A stretch of 64,000 nt of DNA from Paraburkholderia largidicola. GTDB lineage: Bacteria > Pseudomonadota > Gammaproteobacteria > Burkholderiales > Burkholderiaceae. The position numbers were made by a program, and so were the translations under genes. Location of the stretch: the NCBI RefSeq assembly GCF_013426895.1, contig NZ_AP023174.1, positions 434,001-498,000 on the forward strand, written 5' to 3'. The notes under the pieces are model-generated. The model searched no databases. It was given only the letters and a program-made list of their open reading frames with translations, and had not been told where the DNA came from. Position 1 is the first letter of the stretch; the number at the start of each line of letters is the position of its first letter. Shown here piece by piece: positions 28,224-38,972 of this stretch.

Positions 28224-28955
28224 ATGACCAAAACCCACTTCGGCTATCAGACAGTCGACGAACAGGAAAAAGCGAAGAAAGTGGCCGGCGTGTTCCACTC
28301 GGTCGCCTCCAACTATGACCTGATGAACGACCTGATGTCGGGCGGGATGCACCGTGCGTGGAAGGCGTTCACGATCGCGCAGGCCAATGTGCGGCCCGGC
28401 TACAGGGTGCTCGACATCGCGGGCGGCACGGGCGATCTGTCGAAGACCTTCGCGAAGCAGGCAGGCGAGACGGGCGAAGTCTGGCACACGGACATCAACG
28501 AATCGATGCTCCGCGTGGGCCGCGACCGTCTGATCGACAAAGGCATCATCACCCCGACGCTGCTTTGCGACGCCGAAAAGATTCCGTTTCCGGACAATTA
28601 CTTCGATGTGGTGACGGTGGCATTCGGCTTGCGCAACATGACGCATAAGGACGCAGCGCTCGCCGAAATGCGCCGCGTGCTGAAACCGGCCGGGCGCGTG
28701 CTCGTGCTGGAGTTCTCGAAGGTGTGGGACCCGCTCAAGAAGGCGTATGACGTCTATTCTTTTAAGGTGCTGCCATGGCTCGGCGAGCGCTTTGCCAAGG
28801 ACGCCGAGAGCTACCGCTACCTGGCTGAATCGATCCGCATGCATCCGGACCAGGAAACTTTGAAAACGATGATGGAACAAGCTGGCCTCGAAGCCGTCAA
28901 ATATTACAATTTGTCAGCTGGCGTGGTAGCCTTACATGTGGGGACAAAATACTAG
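28224..28955 (+). CDS. ubiE: Ubiquinone/menaquinone C-methyltransferase UbiE
   Basis: 243-aa SAM-dependent methyltransferase for the C-methylation step of ubiquinone (and demethylmenaquinone). It shows '[25 protein letters not shown]', SAM motif I '[15 protein letters not shown]' and the family signature '[30 protein letters not shown]'. ATG 28224 (MTKTHFGYQ) has AAAGGA upstream and matches the normal N-terminus; an in-frame extension to 28176 is rejected. It is followed after 38 bp by a Tim44-domain gene, then ubiJ and ubiB. Confidence 0.96.
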   Translation: MTKTHFGYQTVDEQEKAKKVAGVFHSVASNYDLMNDLMSGGMHRAWKAFTIAQANVRPGYRVLDIAGGTGDLSKTFAKQAGETGEVWHTDINESMLRVGRDRLIDKGIITPTLLCDAEKIPFPDNYFDVVTVAFGLRNMTHKDAALAEMRRVLKPAGRVLVLEFSKVWDPLKKAYDVYSFKVLPWLGERFAKDAESYRYLAESIRMHPDQETLKTMMEQAGLEAVKYYNLSAGVVALHVGTKY

Positions 28956-28993
28956 TGTCCCTAACTTCTCGTTTTTAAAAGGAAATTGCAGAA

Positions 28994-29983
28994 ATGTCTG
29001 ATTCGAACCTGTCATCTCGTTGTAAGGTAAAGGGGGCATGGGCGAGGAGAATCGGACTGATCGCGATGGTCGGCCTGATTTCGATCGGCACGCTGGCCTC
29101 GCTCGACGCCGAAGCGAAACGCATGGGCGGCGGCCGCAGTATCGGGCGTCAGTCGAACATCACCCAGCCGTCACAGCAATCGGCGCCTTCGCCGTCACCG
29201 GGTGCGCCGTCGCAGGCGATGCAGCAGCAGCGTCCCGCCACGCCGCCGCCCACGCCCGCCGCGCAGCCTAACCGCTCGCGCTGGCTCGGACCGATCGCCG
29301 GTCTGGCGGCGGGTCTCGGCATCGCAGCGCTGCTGTCGCACTTCGGTCTTGGCGAAGCGTTCGCCGGCATGATGTCGAACCTGATCGTGATCGCATTGAT
29401 TGCCTTCGTCGCCGTCTGGCTGATCCGCAAGTTCCTCGGCCGCAAGCGCGACGCGCAGACGCCGGCATACGCGGGCGGCGCGCCGACGCTGAACGCGGGC
29501 GGCACGGGTTATTCGCAGGAGCCGCGCTACACGGCACCGCCGGCTGGCTCGTATCTCGGGCCGCAAGGCAACCCGCTGACCACGCCTGAAGTCGCAACCT
29601 CGCCGGCCGTTCCGGCAGGCTTCGATACGGAAGCTTTCCTGCGCAACGCGAAGGTCTACTTCGTGCGTCTGCAGGCCGCGTGGGACGCGGGCAACATGGA
29701 CGACATCCGCGAGTTCACGACGCCTGAAATGTTCGCCGAGGTGAGGGTCGACCTCAGCTCGCGCGGCGCCGAAAAGAACCAGACCGACGTCGTGAAGCTG
29801 GACGCCGACCTGCTGGGCGTCGAAGATCGCGGCAGCGAATATTTCGCGAGCGTGCGCTTCCACGGCCTGATCCGCGAAACGTCGGGCGGCGCGGCGGAGT
29901 CGTTCGAGGAAATCTGGAACCTGTCGAAGCGAACCGGCGAAGGCTGGCTGCTTGCAGGCATCCAGCAAGCGAATCATCACTGA
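28994..29983 (+). CDS. Tim44-domain membrane protein
   Basis: 329-aa protein with an N-terminal membrane/signal segment ('IGLIAMVGLISIGTLASLDAEA'), a Pro/Gln/Ala-rich low-complexity linker (about 55-95), two further TM helices ('WLGPIAGLAAGLGIAALLS', 'LIVIALIAFVAVWLI') and a C-terminal Tim44-like domain (about 205-325) ending 'EEIWNLSKRTGEGWLLAGIQQA'. Bacterial Tim44-domain proteins are envelope-associated and poorly characterised. It is retained between ubiE and ubiJ, so it may help organise the Ubi complex at the membrane; this is speculative. A hairpin terminator follows. Confidence 0.85.
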   Translation: MSDSNLSSRCKVKGAWARRIGLIAMVGLISIGTLASLDAEAKRMGGGRSIGRQSNITQPSQQSAPSPSPGAPSQAMQQQRPATPPPTPAAQPNRSRWLGPIAGLAAGLGIAALLSHFGLGEAFAGMMSNLIVIALIAFVAVWLIRKFLGRKRDAQTPAYAGGAPTLNAGGTGYSQEPRYTAPPAGSYLGPQGNPLTTPEVATSPAVPAGFDTEAFLRNAKVYFVRLQAAWDAGNMDDIREFTTPEMFAEVRVDLSSRGAEKNQTDVVKLDADLLGVEDRGSEYFASVRFHGLIRETSGGAAESFEEIWNLSKRTGEGWLLAGIQQANHH

Positions 29984-30044
29984 TCCCGTAAAGGATTAGC
30001 CGTTCGGCAGAGCCAGCCTCGAAGCGAACGGACGTTACAATAGG

Positions 30045-30082
30045 AACCCGCGTCGGCAGTCGCCGGCGCGGGTTTTCTCTTT
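30045..30082 (+). terminator. Terminator-like hairpin just before ubiJ
   Basis: AACCCGCG (30045-30052) pairs with CGCGGGTT (30067-30074), followed by TTCTCTTT. The hairpin ends about 10 bp before the ubiJ ATG at 30092, so it would either end the Tim44 transcript or lie in the ubiJ leader. Confidence 0.65.
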
Positions 30083-30091
30083 CCACTGCCG

Positions 30092-30739
30092 ATGACCCTT
30101 GCCGCCAAGCCCTTCGCTGCTGCCGTCAACCATCTGCTCGCTCGCGAAACGTGGGCGCGCGAACGTCTCACCCCATACGCCGGCAAGACTGCGCGGCTGT
30201 CCTGTCCTCCCGTCACGCTGATCCTGCTGGTACAACCGGACGGCTATCTGAGCGCCGTCGACGAAAGCGAAGCGCACAACGCGTTCGACGTCACCGTCTC
30301 CGTGCCGCCGGACGCCGTCCCCGCGTTCCTGCAAGGCGGCCAGGCGGCCGTGATGAAGCATGTGAAGATCGAAGGCGACGCGGAGTTCGCCACGGTCATC
30401 GCGAAGCTCGCCGAGCATCTGCGCTGGGAGCCGGAAGAAGATCTGGCAAAGGTGATCGGCGACGGGCCCGCGTGGCGGATCGCGTCGGTAGCGCGCACGG
30501 TCGGCGACCATGCGCTGCGCACGGGCCGCAATCTGCTCGAATCGGTAGCCGAATATCTGCTGGACGAAAACCCGCAGCTCGTGCGCCGCACCGCGCTCGA
30601 CGACTTCAACGTCGAGCTGGCGCGCGCTCGCGACGCGCTCGCGCGCGTCGAGAAGCGCATCGAGCGTCTCGAACAGAAGGTCGAAGCCCGCGGCGCCAAT
30701 GCGCCGGGCGGCGCCGCCACGTCGCGCGGCACGCGCTAG
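30092..30739 (+). CDS. ubiJ: Ubiquinone biosynthesis accessory factor UbiJ (SCP2 domain)
   Basis: 215-aa protein with an N-terminal SCP2 sterol-carrier-like lipid-binding domain ('FDVTVSVPPDAVPAFLQGGQAAVMKHVKIEGDAEF') and a C-terminal helical/coiled-coil segment ('ARARDALARVEKRIERLEQKVEAR'). UbiJ binds polyprenyl intermediates in the soluble Ubi complex with UbiK and the hydroxylases. Position directly before ubiB supports the call. There is no obvious Shine-Dalgarno between the hairpin and the ATG. Confidence 0.9.
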   Translation: MTLAAKPFAAAVNHLLARETWARERLTPYAGKTARLSCPPVTLILLVQPDGYLSAVDESEAHNAFDVTVSVPPDAVPAFLQGGQAAVMKHVKIEGDAEFATVIAKLAEHLRWEPEEDLAKVIGDGPAWRIASVARTVGDHALRTGRNLLESVAEYLLDENPQLVRRTALDDFNVELARARDALARVEKRIERLEQKVEARGANAPGGAATSRGTR

Positions 30740-30754
30740 TCACCGGGCTCAACC

Positions 30755-32338
30755 ATGCGTTTCCTGCGTTTCCTCAAGATTTTCTTTACCGTTATCCGCT
30801 TCGGGCTGGACGAGATGATGCTGAGCCGCATCAACGACCGCCGCGTGCGGATGTTGCTGCGTATCACCACGATCGGCCGGAAGTTCGACCAGCCGCCGGG
30901 CGTGCGGCTGCGTCTCGCGCTCGAAAGCCTCGGCCCGATTTTCGTGAAGTTCGGCCAGGTGCTGTCCACGCGCCGCGACCTGCTGCGTCCCGACATCGCC
31001 AGCGAGCTTGCCAAGCTGCAGGATCAGGTGCCGCCGTTCGACTCGGCGGTGGCGATCGCCATTATCGAAAAGTCGCTCGGCGCGCCCGTCGATACGATCT
31101 TCGACGACTTCGAGCGCGTGCCTGTGGCCAGCGCGTCGATTGCGCAGGTCCATTTCGCGACCTTGAAGACGGGCCAGCACGCGGGCAAGCAGGTCGCCGT
31201 GAAGGTGTTGCGGCCGAACATGCTGCCCGTGATCGATTCCGATCTCGCGCTGCTGCGCGACATCGCCGTGTGGGCAGAGCGGCTGTGGGCCGACGGCAAG
31301 CGTCTGAAGCCGCGCGAAGTGGTCGCGGAATTCGACAAGTATCTGCACGACGAACTCGACCTGATGCGTGAAGCCGCGAACGGCAGCCAGCTGCGGCGCA
31401 ACTTCGCGGGCCTCGATCTGCTGCTCGTGCCGGAAATGTACTGGGAATACTGCACGGCGAACGTGCTCGTGATGGAACGGATGGTCGGCGTGCCGATCAG
31501 CCAGGTCGATATGCTGCGGGCGGCGGGCGTCGATATTCCGAAGCTCGCGCGCGAAGGCGTCGAGATTTTCTTCACGCAGGTGTTCCGCGACGGCTTTTTC
31601 CACGCGGACATGCACCCCGGCAACATTCAGGTCAGTCTCGATCCGGTGCATTTCGGCCGCTATATCGCGCTGGATTTCGGCATCATCGGCGCGCTATCGG
31701 ACTTCGATAAGAACTATCTCGCGCAAAACTTTCTCGCGTTCTTCAAGCGTGACTATCACCGCGTCGCGACGCTGCATCTGGAATCCGGCTGGGTGCCGCC
31801 CACCACGCGCGTCGAAGAACTGGAAAGCGCGATTCGCGCGGTCTGCGAGCCGTATTTCGATCGCGCGCTGAAGGACATCTCGCTCGGCCAGGTGCTGATG
31901 CGGCTCTTCTCGACGTCGCGCCGCTTCAACGTGGAAATCCAGCCGCAACTGGTGCTGCTGCAGAAGACGATGCTGAACGTCGAAGGGCTGGGCCGTTCGC
32001 TCGACCCCGAACTCGACTTGTGGAAGACCGCGAAGCCGTATCTGGAACGCTGGATGAACGAGCAGATCGGCGCGAAGGGCTGGTACGAGCGTCTGAAGAT
32101 CGAGGCGCCGCAGTGGAGCAAGACGCTGCCGCAACTGCCGCGGCTGATTCATCACGCGCTGGCCCAGCGTCATGACGCGCAGCAGCGAGGCATCAACGAC
32201 GAAACCATCCGCCAGATTCTGCTGGAGCAGAAGCGCACGAACCGGCTGCTGCAAGGTCTGCTGATGTTCGGCGTGGCCGTGGGCGTCGGTGCCGTGCTGG
32301 CGCGCGCGTGGCTCGCCATCGCGTACGGCGGTTATTGA
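30755..32338 (+). CDS. ubiB: Atypical kinase/ATPase UbiB
   Basis: 527-aa ABC1/ADCK-family protein needed for ubiquinone synthesis. The KxGQ-type motif reads '[18 protein letters not shown]', the Ala-rich loop region '[12 protein letters not shown]' and the ADCK ExD signature '[19 protein letters not shown]' are intact, as are '[10 protein letters not shown]' and the DFG motif in 'IALDFGIIG'. A C-terminal TM hairpin ('[27 protein letters not shown]') anchors it in the membrane. It starts 15 bp after ubiJ and is clearly co-transcribed. Confidence 0.96.
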   Translation: MRFLRFLKIFFTVIRFGLDEMMLSRINDRRVRMLLRITTIGRKFDQPPGVRLRLALESLGPIFVKFGQVLSTRRDLLRPDIASELAKLQDQVPPFDSAVAIAIIEKSLGAPVDTIFDDFERVPVASASIAQVHFATLKTGQHAGKQVAVKVLRPNMLPVIDSDLALLRDIAVWAERLWADGKRLKPREVVAEFDKYLHDELDLMREAANGSQLRRNFAGLDLLLVPEMYWEYCTANVLVMERMVGVPISQVDMLRAAGVDIPKLAREGVEIFFTQVFRDGFFHADMHPGNIQVSLDPVHFGRYIALDFGIIGALSDFDKNYLAQNFLAFFKRDYHRVATLHLESGWVPPTTRVEELESAIRAVCEPYFDRALKDISLGQVLMRLFSTSRRFNVEIQPQLVLLQKTMLNVEGLGRSLDPELDLWKTAKPYLERWMNEQIGAKGWYERLKIEAPQWSKTLPQLPRLIHHALAQRHDAQQRGINDETIRQILLEQKRTNRLLQGLLMFGVAVGVGAVLARAWLAIAYGGY

Positions 32339-32357
32339 ACTCGCACGAGGTTGACCG

Positions 32358-32996
32358 ATGAGCGATCCCAAGCCAACTGTTTCTCCCGCGCCGCCCGCTT
32401 TCGAAAGCCGCGATCCGAACGCACCCGGCTTCTGGGACGAGCGCTTCGAACGCGGCTTCACGCCGTGGGATCAGGCGGGCGTGCCGTCGGCGTTCAAGGC
32501 GTTCGTCGACCGGCACGCGCCGATGCCGGTGCTCATTCCCGGCTGCGGCAGCGCGTACGAGGCATGGTGGCTCGCCGAAAAAGGCTGGACGCTTCGGGCG
32601 ATCGACTTCGCGGCCCATGCGGTCGAAGCCGCCCGCGCTCAGTTGGGCGCGCATGCGAGCCTCGTCGAACAGGCGGATTTCTTCACGTACACGCCACCAT
32701 TCCAGACGGGCTGGATCTACGAGCGGGCATTCTTGTGCGCGATGCCGCCGTCGCGGCGCGCGGACTGGCTGGCGCGCATGGCTGAACTCTTGCCCGCTGG
32801 TGGGCTGCTCGCTGGTTTCTTTTTCATTGGCGACGAGGGTTCACCAAAAGGCCCGCCGTTCATCATCGAGCGTGCCGAACTCGACGCGCTGCTGTCGCCC
32901 CATTTCGAGTTGCTGGAAGACGAACCCGTCAGCGACTCGATCCCCGTCTTCGCCGGAAGGGAGCGTTGGCTGACATTGCGTCGGCGCGCTGCATAG
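32358..32996 (+). CDS. TPMT-family class I SAM methyltransferase
   Basis: 212-aa methyltransferase of the thiopurine S-methyltransferase family. 'FWDERFERGFTPWDQAGVP' and the SAM loop 'VLIPGCGSAYEAWWLAEKGW' followed by 'IDFAAHAVEAARAQL' are characteristic, as is 'YERAFLCAMPPSRRADW'. Relatives methylate thiols, halides or metalloids; the substrate here is unknown. It begins 19 bp after ubiB, so it is probably co-expressed with the Ubi genes. Confidence 0.88.
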   Translation: MSDPKPTVSPAPPAFESRDPNAPGFWDERFERGFTPWDQAGVPSAFKAFVDRHAPMPVLIPGCGSAYEAWWLAEKGWTLRAIDFAAHAVEAARAQLGAHASLVEQADFFTYTPPFQTGWIYERAFLCAMPPSRRADWLARMAELLPAGGLLAGFFFIGDEGSPKGPPFIIERAELDALLSPHFELLEDEPVSDSIPVFAGRERWLTLRRRAA

Positions 32997-33156
32997 GCGC
33001 ACTACGTCAAGGGCTTGATTCCCGGTTCCGCCGACCTCATCTAAAGAGTGGCGGCTGCGTCGGCCGTTCCACCCCGAATTCCGGGGCGTGCCATTGTTTG
33101 CGGCTATAATTCAAGGCTTTGCAAGCGTTCTAAGAGATTTCAGTAGGGACAAGGTC

Positions 33157-33528
33157 ATGCCGATCTACGCTTATCGTTGCCAGTCATGCGGCTTCGCGAA
33201 GGACGTGCTCCAGAAAATGAGCGACGCCCCGTTGACGCAATGCCCGGAGTGCGGAACCGATGCTTTCCGCAAGCAGGTCACCGCCGCCGGCTTCCAGCTG
33301 AAGGGTTCGGGCTGGTACGTCACGGACTTCCGCGGTGGCAATTCAGGCAACAACGCGGGCAACAATTCGGGCGGCGCTGCCAGCAACGCCTCGGACGCGT
33401 CAGCGTCCAAAACGGACAGCAAGCCGGATGCGGCGGGTTCGTCCGACAGCGCCGCTTCCACGACTGCGGCGGCTGCCGCACCGGCGCCGGCAGCGGCATC
33501 CGCTCCCGCGAGCGGCTCGGGTACCTAG
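33157..33528 (+). CDS. FmdB-family zinc-ribbon protein
   Basis: 123-aa protein with an N-terminal zinc ribbon: 'MPIYAYRCQSCG' and 'LTQCPECGTDAFRKQVTAAGFQLKGSGWYVTDF' give two CxxC pairs. The C-terminal half (about 68-123) is a Gly/Asn/Ser then Ala/Ser/Pro low-complexity tail. Start 33157 is used because MPIYAYRC is the invariant family start. FmdB proteins are often annotated as regulators of formamidase or amidase genes, with little direct evidence. Next to DUF502 and aspS, as in many Burkholderiaceae. Confidence 0.9.
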   Translation: MPIYAYRCQSCGFAKDVLQKMSDAPLTQCPECGTDAFRKQVTAAGFQLKGSGWYVTDFRGGNSGNNAGNNSGGAASNASDASASKTDSKPDAAGSSDSAASTTAAAAAPAPAAASAPASGSGT

Positions 33529-33594
33529 CAGTTTCGTCACCACGAGTGACGTAGACGCCGCGCAACGCAGTTGCGCGGATTTCTGGCGGTATAC

Positions 33595-34251
33595 ATGACG
33601 ACGAAAAAGACGACGCTCAAATCGGTGTTCCTGACTGGCCTGCTGGTGCTGGTACCTCTTGCCATCACGCTGTGGGTGCTCGGCCTGATCATCGGCACGA
33701 TGGATCAGACGCTGCTGCTGCTGCCCCGTTCGTGGCAGCCGGAGCGGATGCTCGGCTTCCGCCTGCCCGGCCTCGGCGCCGTATTGACGCTCGCTTTCAT
33801 TTTCGTAGTCGGCCTATTGACGCAGAACTTCGTTGGGCAGAAGCTAGTCGGTTGGTGGGAACTGATCGTCGCGCGCATTCCCGTCGTCGGCCCGATCTAC
33901 ACCAGCGTCAAGCAGGTGTCCGACACGCTGCTGTCGTCGAGCGGTAACGCGTTCCGCAAGGCGCTGCTGATCGAATACCCGCGCAAAGGCTCTTATACCA
34001 TCGGGTTTCTGACGGGCATCCCCGGCGGCGACGTCGTCAACCATCTCAAGGAAGACCACGTCAGCGTCTATGTGCCGACCACGCCGAACCCGACGTCCGG
34101 CTTCTTCCTGATGGTGCCGAAAAGCGAAGTGATCGAGCTCGACATGACCGTCGACGCCGCACTCAAGTACATCGTCTCGATGGGTGTCGTTGCTCCGCCC
34201 GCGAATCAGCCGGCGCCGGAGCGCCGCACGCCTGTCGAGCCACCGCTGTAA
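33595..34251 (+). CDS. DUF502 inner-membrane protein
   Basis: 218-aa DUF502 protein with two TM helices ('VFLTGLLVLVPLAITLWVLGLIIGTM' and 'GAVLTLAFIFVVGLLTQNFVG') and a C-terminal cytoplasmic domain containing 'IPVVGPIYTSVKQVSDTLLSS', 'ALLIEYPRKGSYTIGFLTG' and 'PTTPNPTSGFFLMVPKSEVIELDM', all family hallmarks. Function unknown. ATG 33595 follows an upstream in-frame TTG that is less likely. It lies 66 bp after fmdB and 72 bp before aspS. Confidence 0.9.
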   Translation: MTTKKTTLKSVFLTGLLVLVPLAITLWVLGLIIGTMDQTLLLLPRSWQPERMLGFRLPGLGAVLTLAFIFVVGLLTQNFVGQKLVGWWELIVARIPVVGPIYTSVKQVSDTLLSSSGNAFRKALLIEYPRKGSYTIGFLTGIPGGDVVNHLKEDHVSVYVPTTPNPTSGFFLMVPKSEVIELDMTVDAALKYIVSMGVVAPPANQPAPERRTPVEPPL

Positions 34252-34323
34252 TGCCGGCTCGCGTCGCCCGTCACACGGTGCGGCGCGCGCCGTTCAACCA
34301 ATGCAAAACGAAAGACAAACATC

Positions 34324-36123
<1,800 letters not shown>

Positions 36124-36180
36124 ATGTGACCGTTTGCGCAGTTGCGTCGTTAAAACAACGACGTGCGCGCGAAACCACCA

Positions 36181-36216
36181 GCGAAAAAGGCGCGTCATGC
36201 GCCTTTTTCGCTTTTT
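36181..36216 (+). terminator. Rho-independent terminator after aspS
   Basis: A perfect 13-bp stem, GCGAAAAAGGCGC (36181-36193) with GCGCCTTTTTCGC (36199-36211), has a 5-nt loop and is followed by TTTTT. Confidence 0.93.
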
Positions 36217-36297
36217 GCGTTACAGTCGTTGTAAGCTCTGCCGTCCGACATGCAATCGCGCGGTCCAGTCAGCACAACCGCGCCCCGCTTTATCACC

Positions 36298-36774
36298 ATG
36301 CCGAAACCGCCGAAGATTCCGGAATCCGTTCTCGTCGTCATTCATACGCCCGATCTCGACGTGCTGCTCATCGAACGAGCCGACCGGGAGGCCTTCTGGC
36401 AATCCGTGACGGGTTCGAAGGACCACATCGACGAACCGATCGGCGAGACGGCCATCCGCGAAGTGGCGGAAGAGACGGGCATCGTGATCGGCGGCGAGGT
36501 CGTGCCGCGTGAGGCGCTCGTCGACTGGCATCACCATATCGACTTCGAAATCTTCCCGACCTGGCGTCACCGTTATGCGGAAGGCGTCACGCACAACACC
36601 GAGCACTGGTTCAGCCTGCAGGTGCCGCAGCGTCTCGAAGTGACGCTTGCGTCGCTCGAGCACACCGCGCATCTGTGGCTGCCCTGGCAAGAGGCGGCCG
36701 AGCGCTGCTTCTCGTGGTCCAACCGCGATGCGATCCTGCAGCTGCCGCAACGCGTGAAGGAGCGTTGCCGATGA
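36298..36774 (+). CDS. nudB: Dihydroneopterin triphosphate diphosphatase (Nudix)
   Basis: 158-aa Nudix hydrolase of the NudB type, which removes pyrophosphate from dihydroneopterin triphosphate in folate synthesis. The Nudix box runs from 'GSKDHIDEPIGETAIREVAEETG' and contains the REVAEETGI catalytic helix; the Trp/Phe-rich 'DREAFWQSVTGS' before it is typical of NudB. ATG 36298 is preferred over the in-frame ATG at 36250 because MPKPPKIPESVLVVIHT gives the usual N-terminus. Its stop overlaps the clsB start (ATGA), so the pair is translationally coupled. Confidence 0.88.
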   Translation: MPKPPKIPESVLVVIHTPDLDVLLIERADREAFWQSVTGSKDHIDEPIGETAIREVAEETGIVIGGEVVPREALVDWHHHIDFEIFPTWRHRYAEGVTHNTEHWFSLQVPQRLEVTLASLEHTAHLWLPWQEAAERCFSWSNRDAILQLPQRVKERCR

Positions 36775-38033
36775 GCGGCGGCGACGGCCGCCGCTTCGAC
36801 CGGCTGACACAGCATTTGCCCGGCCGGCGCTACTGGTCCAGGTATCGCTTTTGTTCAGGCAACTCGGTGCGCCTGTTCACGGCGGGCGAGACCTACTTTG
36901 CCGCGCTGATCGAACGGATCGACGCCGCGAAGAGCAACGTCGCGCTGGAAACCTACATCTTTTGCGACGACGCCTCCGGCCGTCCCGTCTCCGACGCGCT
37001 GATCCGTGCCGCCACGCGCGGCGTGCGCGTGCGCGTGATCACCGACGGCGTCGGCACCGAGCGCCTGCCGATGTTCAACGACTGGCAGGCGGCAGGCATC
37101 GAGCATCGCATCTACAACCCGCATATCTTCGGTCGATTCGGCTTCTCGCGCACGCACCGTAAGCTCGCCGTCGTCGACGAGACATTCGGGTATTGCGGCG
37201 GCATCAATGTCGTCGACGACTACGATCAGAACGGCACGCGTCTGCCTTACCCCCGTTGGGATTTCGCCGTCGAGCTGGAAGGTCCCGTCGTGGCCGACGT
37301 GCTCGAAGCGTTCGACGTGCAGTGGGAGCGCATCCGCATCGGCCATCGTCCGGCGCTCGTGCCGCCGCCCGTCGGCGGGGCGACGCCGCAAGCCGCGACT
37401 GCGCGCTTCGTGCGCGTGCGCCGCAGCGCCCGTACAGCCGACATGCGCGCGATGGCCGAGCCGTGCGTCGCGTTCGTCGCACGCGACAACTTCGTCAACC
37501 GCCGCGCGATCGAGAGGGCGTATCTCACCGCGATCGGCCAGGCGCGCTCCGAAGTGCTGCTCGCCAATCCGTATTTCATGCCCGGACGCAAGCTGCGGCG
37601 CGCGCTGATCTACGCAGCGCAACGCGGCGTCGACGTGCGTCTCGTGATCGGCAGGAAGGAATTCGCGATGCTCGATTACGCGGTGCCGTTCCTGTATCGC
37701 ACGTTGCTGAAGGCGGGCGTGAAGATCGCCGAATACGAAAAGACCATGCTGCACGGTAAGGTCGCCGTGGTCGACTCGAACTGGGGAACGGTCGGTTCGT
37801 CGAATCTCGACGCGTTGAGCCTGATGCTGAACAATGAGGCGAACGTCGTACTCGTGCTGCATCCGGAGATCGACCAGCTGCGCACGGCGATCGTGGCCGC
37901 GTTCGACGAGGGCCGCCGCATCGACGAAAAGCACTATGCGGCGCGTCCTGCCGGCGAACGCCTGCTGAACTGGTTTGCGTACAACACGTACCGGCTCGCG
38001 ATGAAACTGCTGACGGTGGGCGGCTACGATTAA
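36771..38033 (+). CDS. clsB: Cardiolipin synthase B (phospholipase D family)
   Basis: 420-aa PLD-superfamily enzyme with two HKD motifs: 'HRKLAVVDETFGYCGGIN' (about 129) and 'HGKVAVVDSNWGTVGSSNLD' (about 327). Length and absence of N-terminal TM helices fit ClsB (YbhO-like) rather than ClsA. It makes cardiolipin or phosphatidylglycerol at the inner membrane. The start ATGA overlaps the nudB stop by 4 bp; a longer in-frame extension into nudB is rejected. Confidence 0.88.
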   Translation: MSGGDGRRFDRLTQHLPGRRYWSRYRFCSGNSVRLFTAGETYFAALIERIDAAKSNVALETYIFCDDASGRPVSDALIRAATRGVRVRVITDGVGTERLPMFNDWQAAGIEHRIYNPHIFGRFGFSRTHRKLAVVDETFGYCGGINVVDDYDQNGTRLPYPRWDFAVELEGPVVADVLEAFDVQWERIRIGHRPALVPPPVGGATPQAATARFVRVRRSARTADMRAMAEPCVAFVARDNFVNRRAIERAYLTAIGQARSEVLLANPYFMPGRKLRRALIYAAQRGVDVRLVIGRKEFAMLDYAVPFLYRTLLKAGVKIAEYEKTMLHGKVAVVDSNWGTVGSSNLDALSLMLNNEANVVLVLHPEIDQLRTAIVAAFDEGRRIDEKHYAARPAGERLLNWFAYNTYRLAMKLLTVGGYD

Positions 38034-38168
38034 GAGGCGATACAGAAAAAGGCAGACAAAAGCCGATTCATAATAATCATTAATCGGAGACAACCCAGAT
38101 CAGTTCTGGCAAATGATTCTAAAAATTCCGCATCGTCCTATAGGCGAATGACGGAAAATCAGAACGTG

Positions 38169-38186
38169 TTAGAAACCCGTTTCTAA
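38169..38186. promoter_or_regulatory. Candidate TetR operator
   Basis: TTAGAAACccGTTTCTAA is a perfect 8-bp inverted repeat with a 2-bp centre, 86 bp before the tetR start. Size and symmetry are typical of TetR-family operators, so it probably autoregulates tetR and the fatty-acid genes downstream. Confidence 0.6.
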
Positions 38187-38205
38187 TAAAGTCCTTGTTT
38201 CGCGG

Positions 38206-38234
38206 ACGGTCGCCCACAATAATGGTACGACCGT
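38206..38234. promoter_or_regulatory. Second inverted repeat upstream of tetR
   Basis: ACGGTCG-N15-CGACCGT, 38 bp before the tetR start. Half-sites lie 22 bp apart centre to centre, two helical turns, so it could be a second operator or a promoter-overlapping site. Confidence 0.4.
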
Positions 38235-38272
38235 TCGATTTTTCTTTCGGTTAAATCAGACGGTACACAGCT

Positions 38273-38878
38273 ATGCGAAAAGGCGAACAAACGCGAGCCG
38301 CGATTCTCGATGCAGCACTCGATCTGGCAAGCCGCGACGGACTGGAAGGTCTGACGATCGGCCTGCTTGCCGAGCGCATGCAGATGAGCAAGAGCGGAGT
38401 GTTCGCGCATTTCGGGTCGCGCGAAGACCTGCAGGTCGAGGTGGTGCGCGAATATCACCGTCGTTTCGAGGACGAGGTGTTTTTCCCGAGTCTGCGCGAG
38501 CCCCGAGGCTTGCCGCGCTTGCGCGCAATGATCTCGCGCTGGATCGAGAAGCGCATCCAGGAAGTGACGACTGGGTGCATCTACATCAGCGGCGCGGTCG
38601 AGTATGACGATCGCGCGGACAGCGCGGTGCGCGAGCAACTGGTCGCAAGCGTCACGATGTGGCGCGCGGCGCTCACGCGGGCCATTTCGCAGGCAATGGA
38701 TGAAGGGCATCTGCGCGCGGACACCGATCCGCAACTGATGCTCTTCGAACTGTATAGCTTCACGCTCGGCCTGCATCATGACGCACGCTTCCTGCATCTG
38801 CCCGATGCCGTGCGCCTCACGTGGGCCGCGCTGGAAAAACTGATTGTTTCGTATCAGAGCGAGAGCGCAAGCCGCTAG
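38273..38878 (+). CDS. TetR-family transcriptional regulator
   Basis: 201-aa TetR regulator. The N-terminal HTH reads 'TRAAILDAALDLASRDGLEGLTIGLLAERMQMSKSGVFAHFGSREDL'; the recognition helix 'SKSGVFAHF' is standard. The C-terminal ligand domain is all-helical. It is encoded 94 bp upstream of an acyl-CoA dehydrogenase, thiolase and 3-hydroxyacyl-CoA dehydrogenase set, so an acyl-CoA-responsive repressor is the natural reading, like FadR/PsrA-type TetR proteins; this is inferred from context. Confidence 0.88.
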   Translation: MRKGEQTRAAILDAALDLASRDGLEGLTIGLLAERMQMSKSGVFAHFGSREDLQVEVVREYHRRFEDEVFFPSLREPRGLPRLRAMISRWIEKRIQEVTTGCIYISGAVEYDDRADSAVREQLVASVTMWRAALTRAISQAMDEGHLRADTDPQLMLFELYSFTLGLHHDARFLHLPDAVRLTWAALEKLIVSYQSESASR

Positions 38879-38972
38879 CGGGGCTGGGTGGGTCCTCATC
38901 GAATGGATCCAGACGGCGCGGAGGCTGGCAGCGGAGCTCGAGCCAACACCTTTGGATTGATTGGAGAGACTC

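Noticed and set aside
38063..38087. CCGATT...AATCGG with an AT-rich centre resembling a Fur box, downstream of clsB
   Set aside because: Agreement with the Fur consensus is only partial, no iron gene follows, and the palindrome has no T-run to be a terminator.
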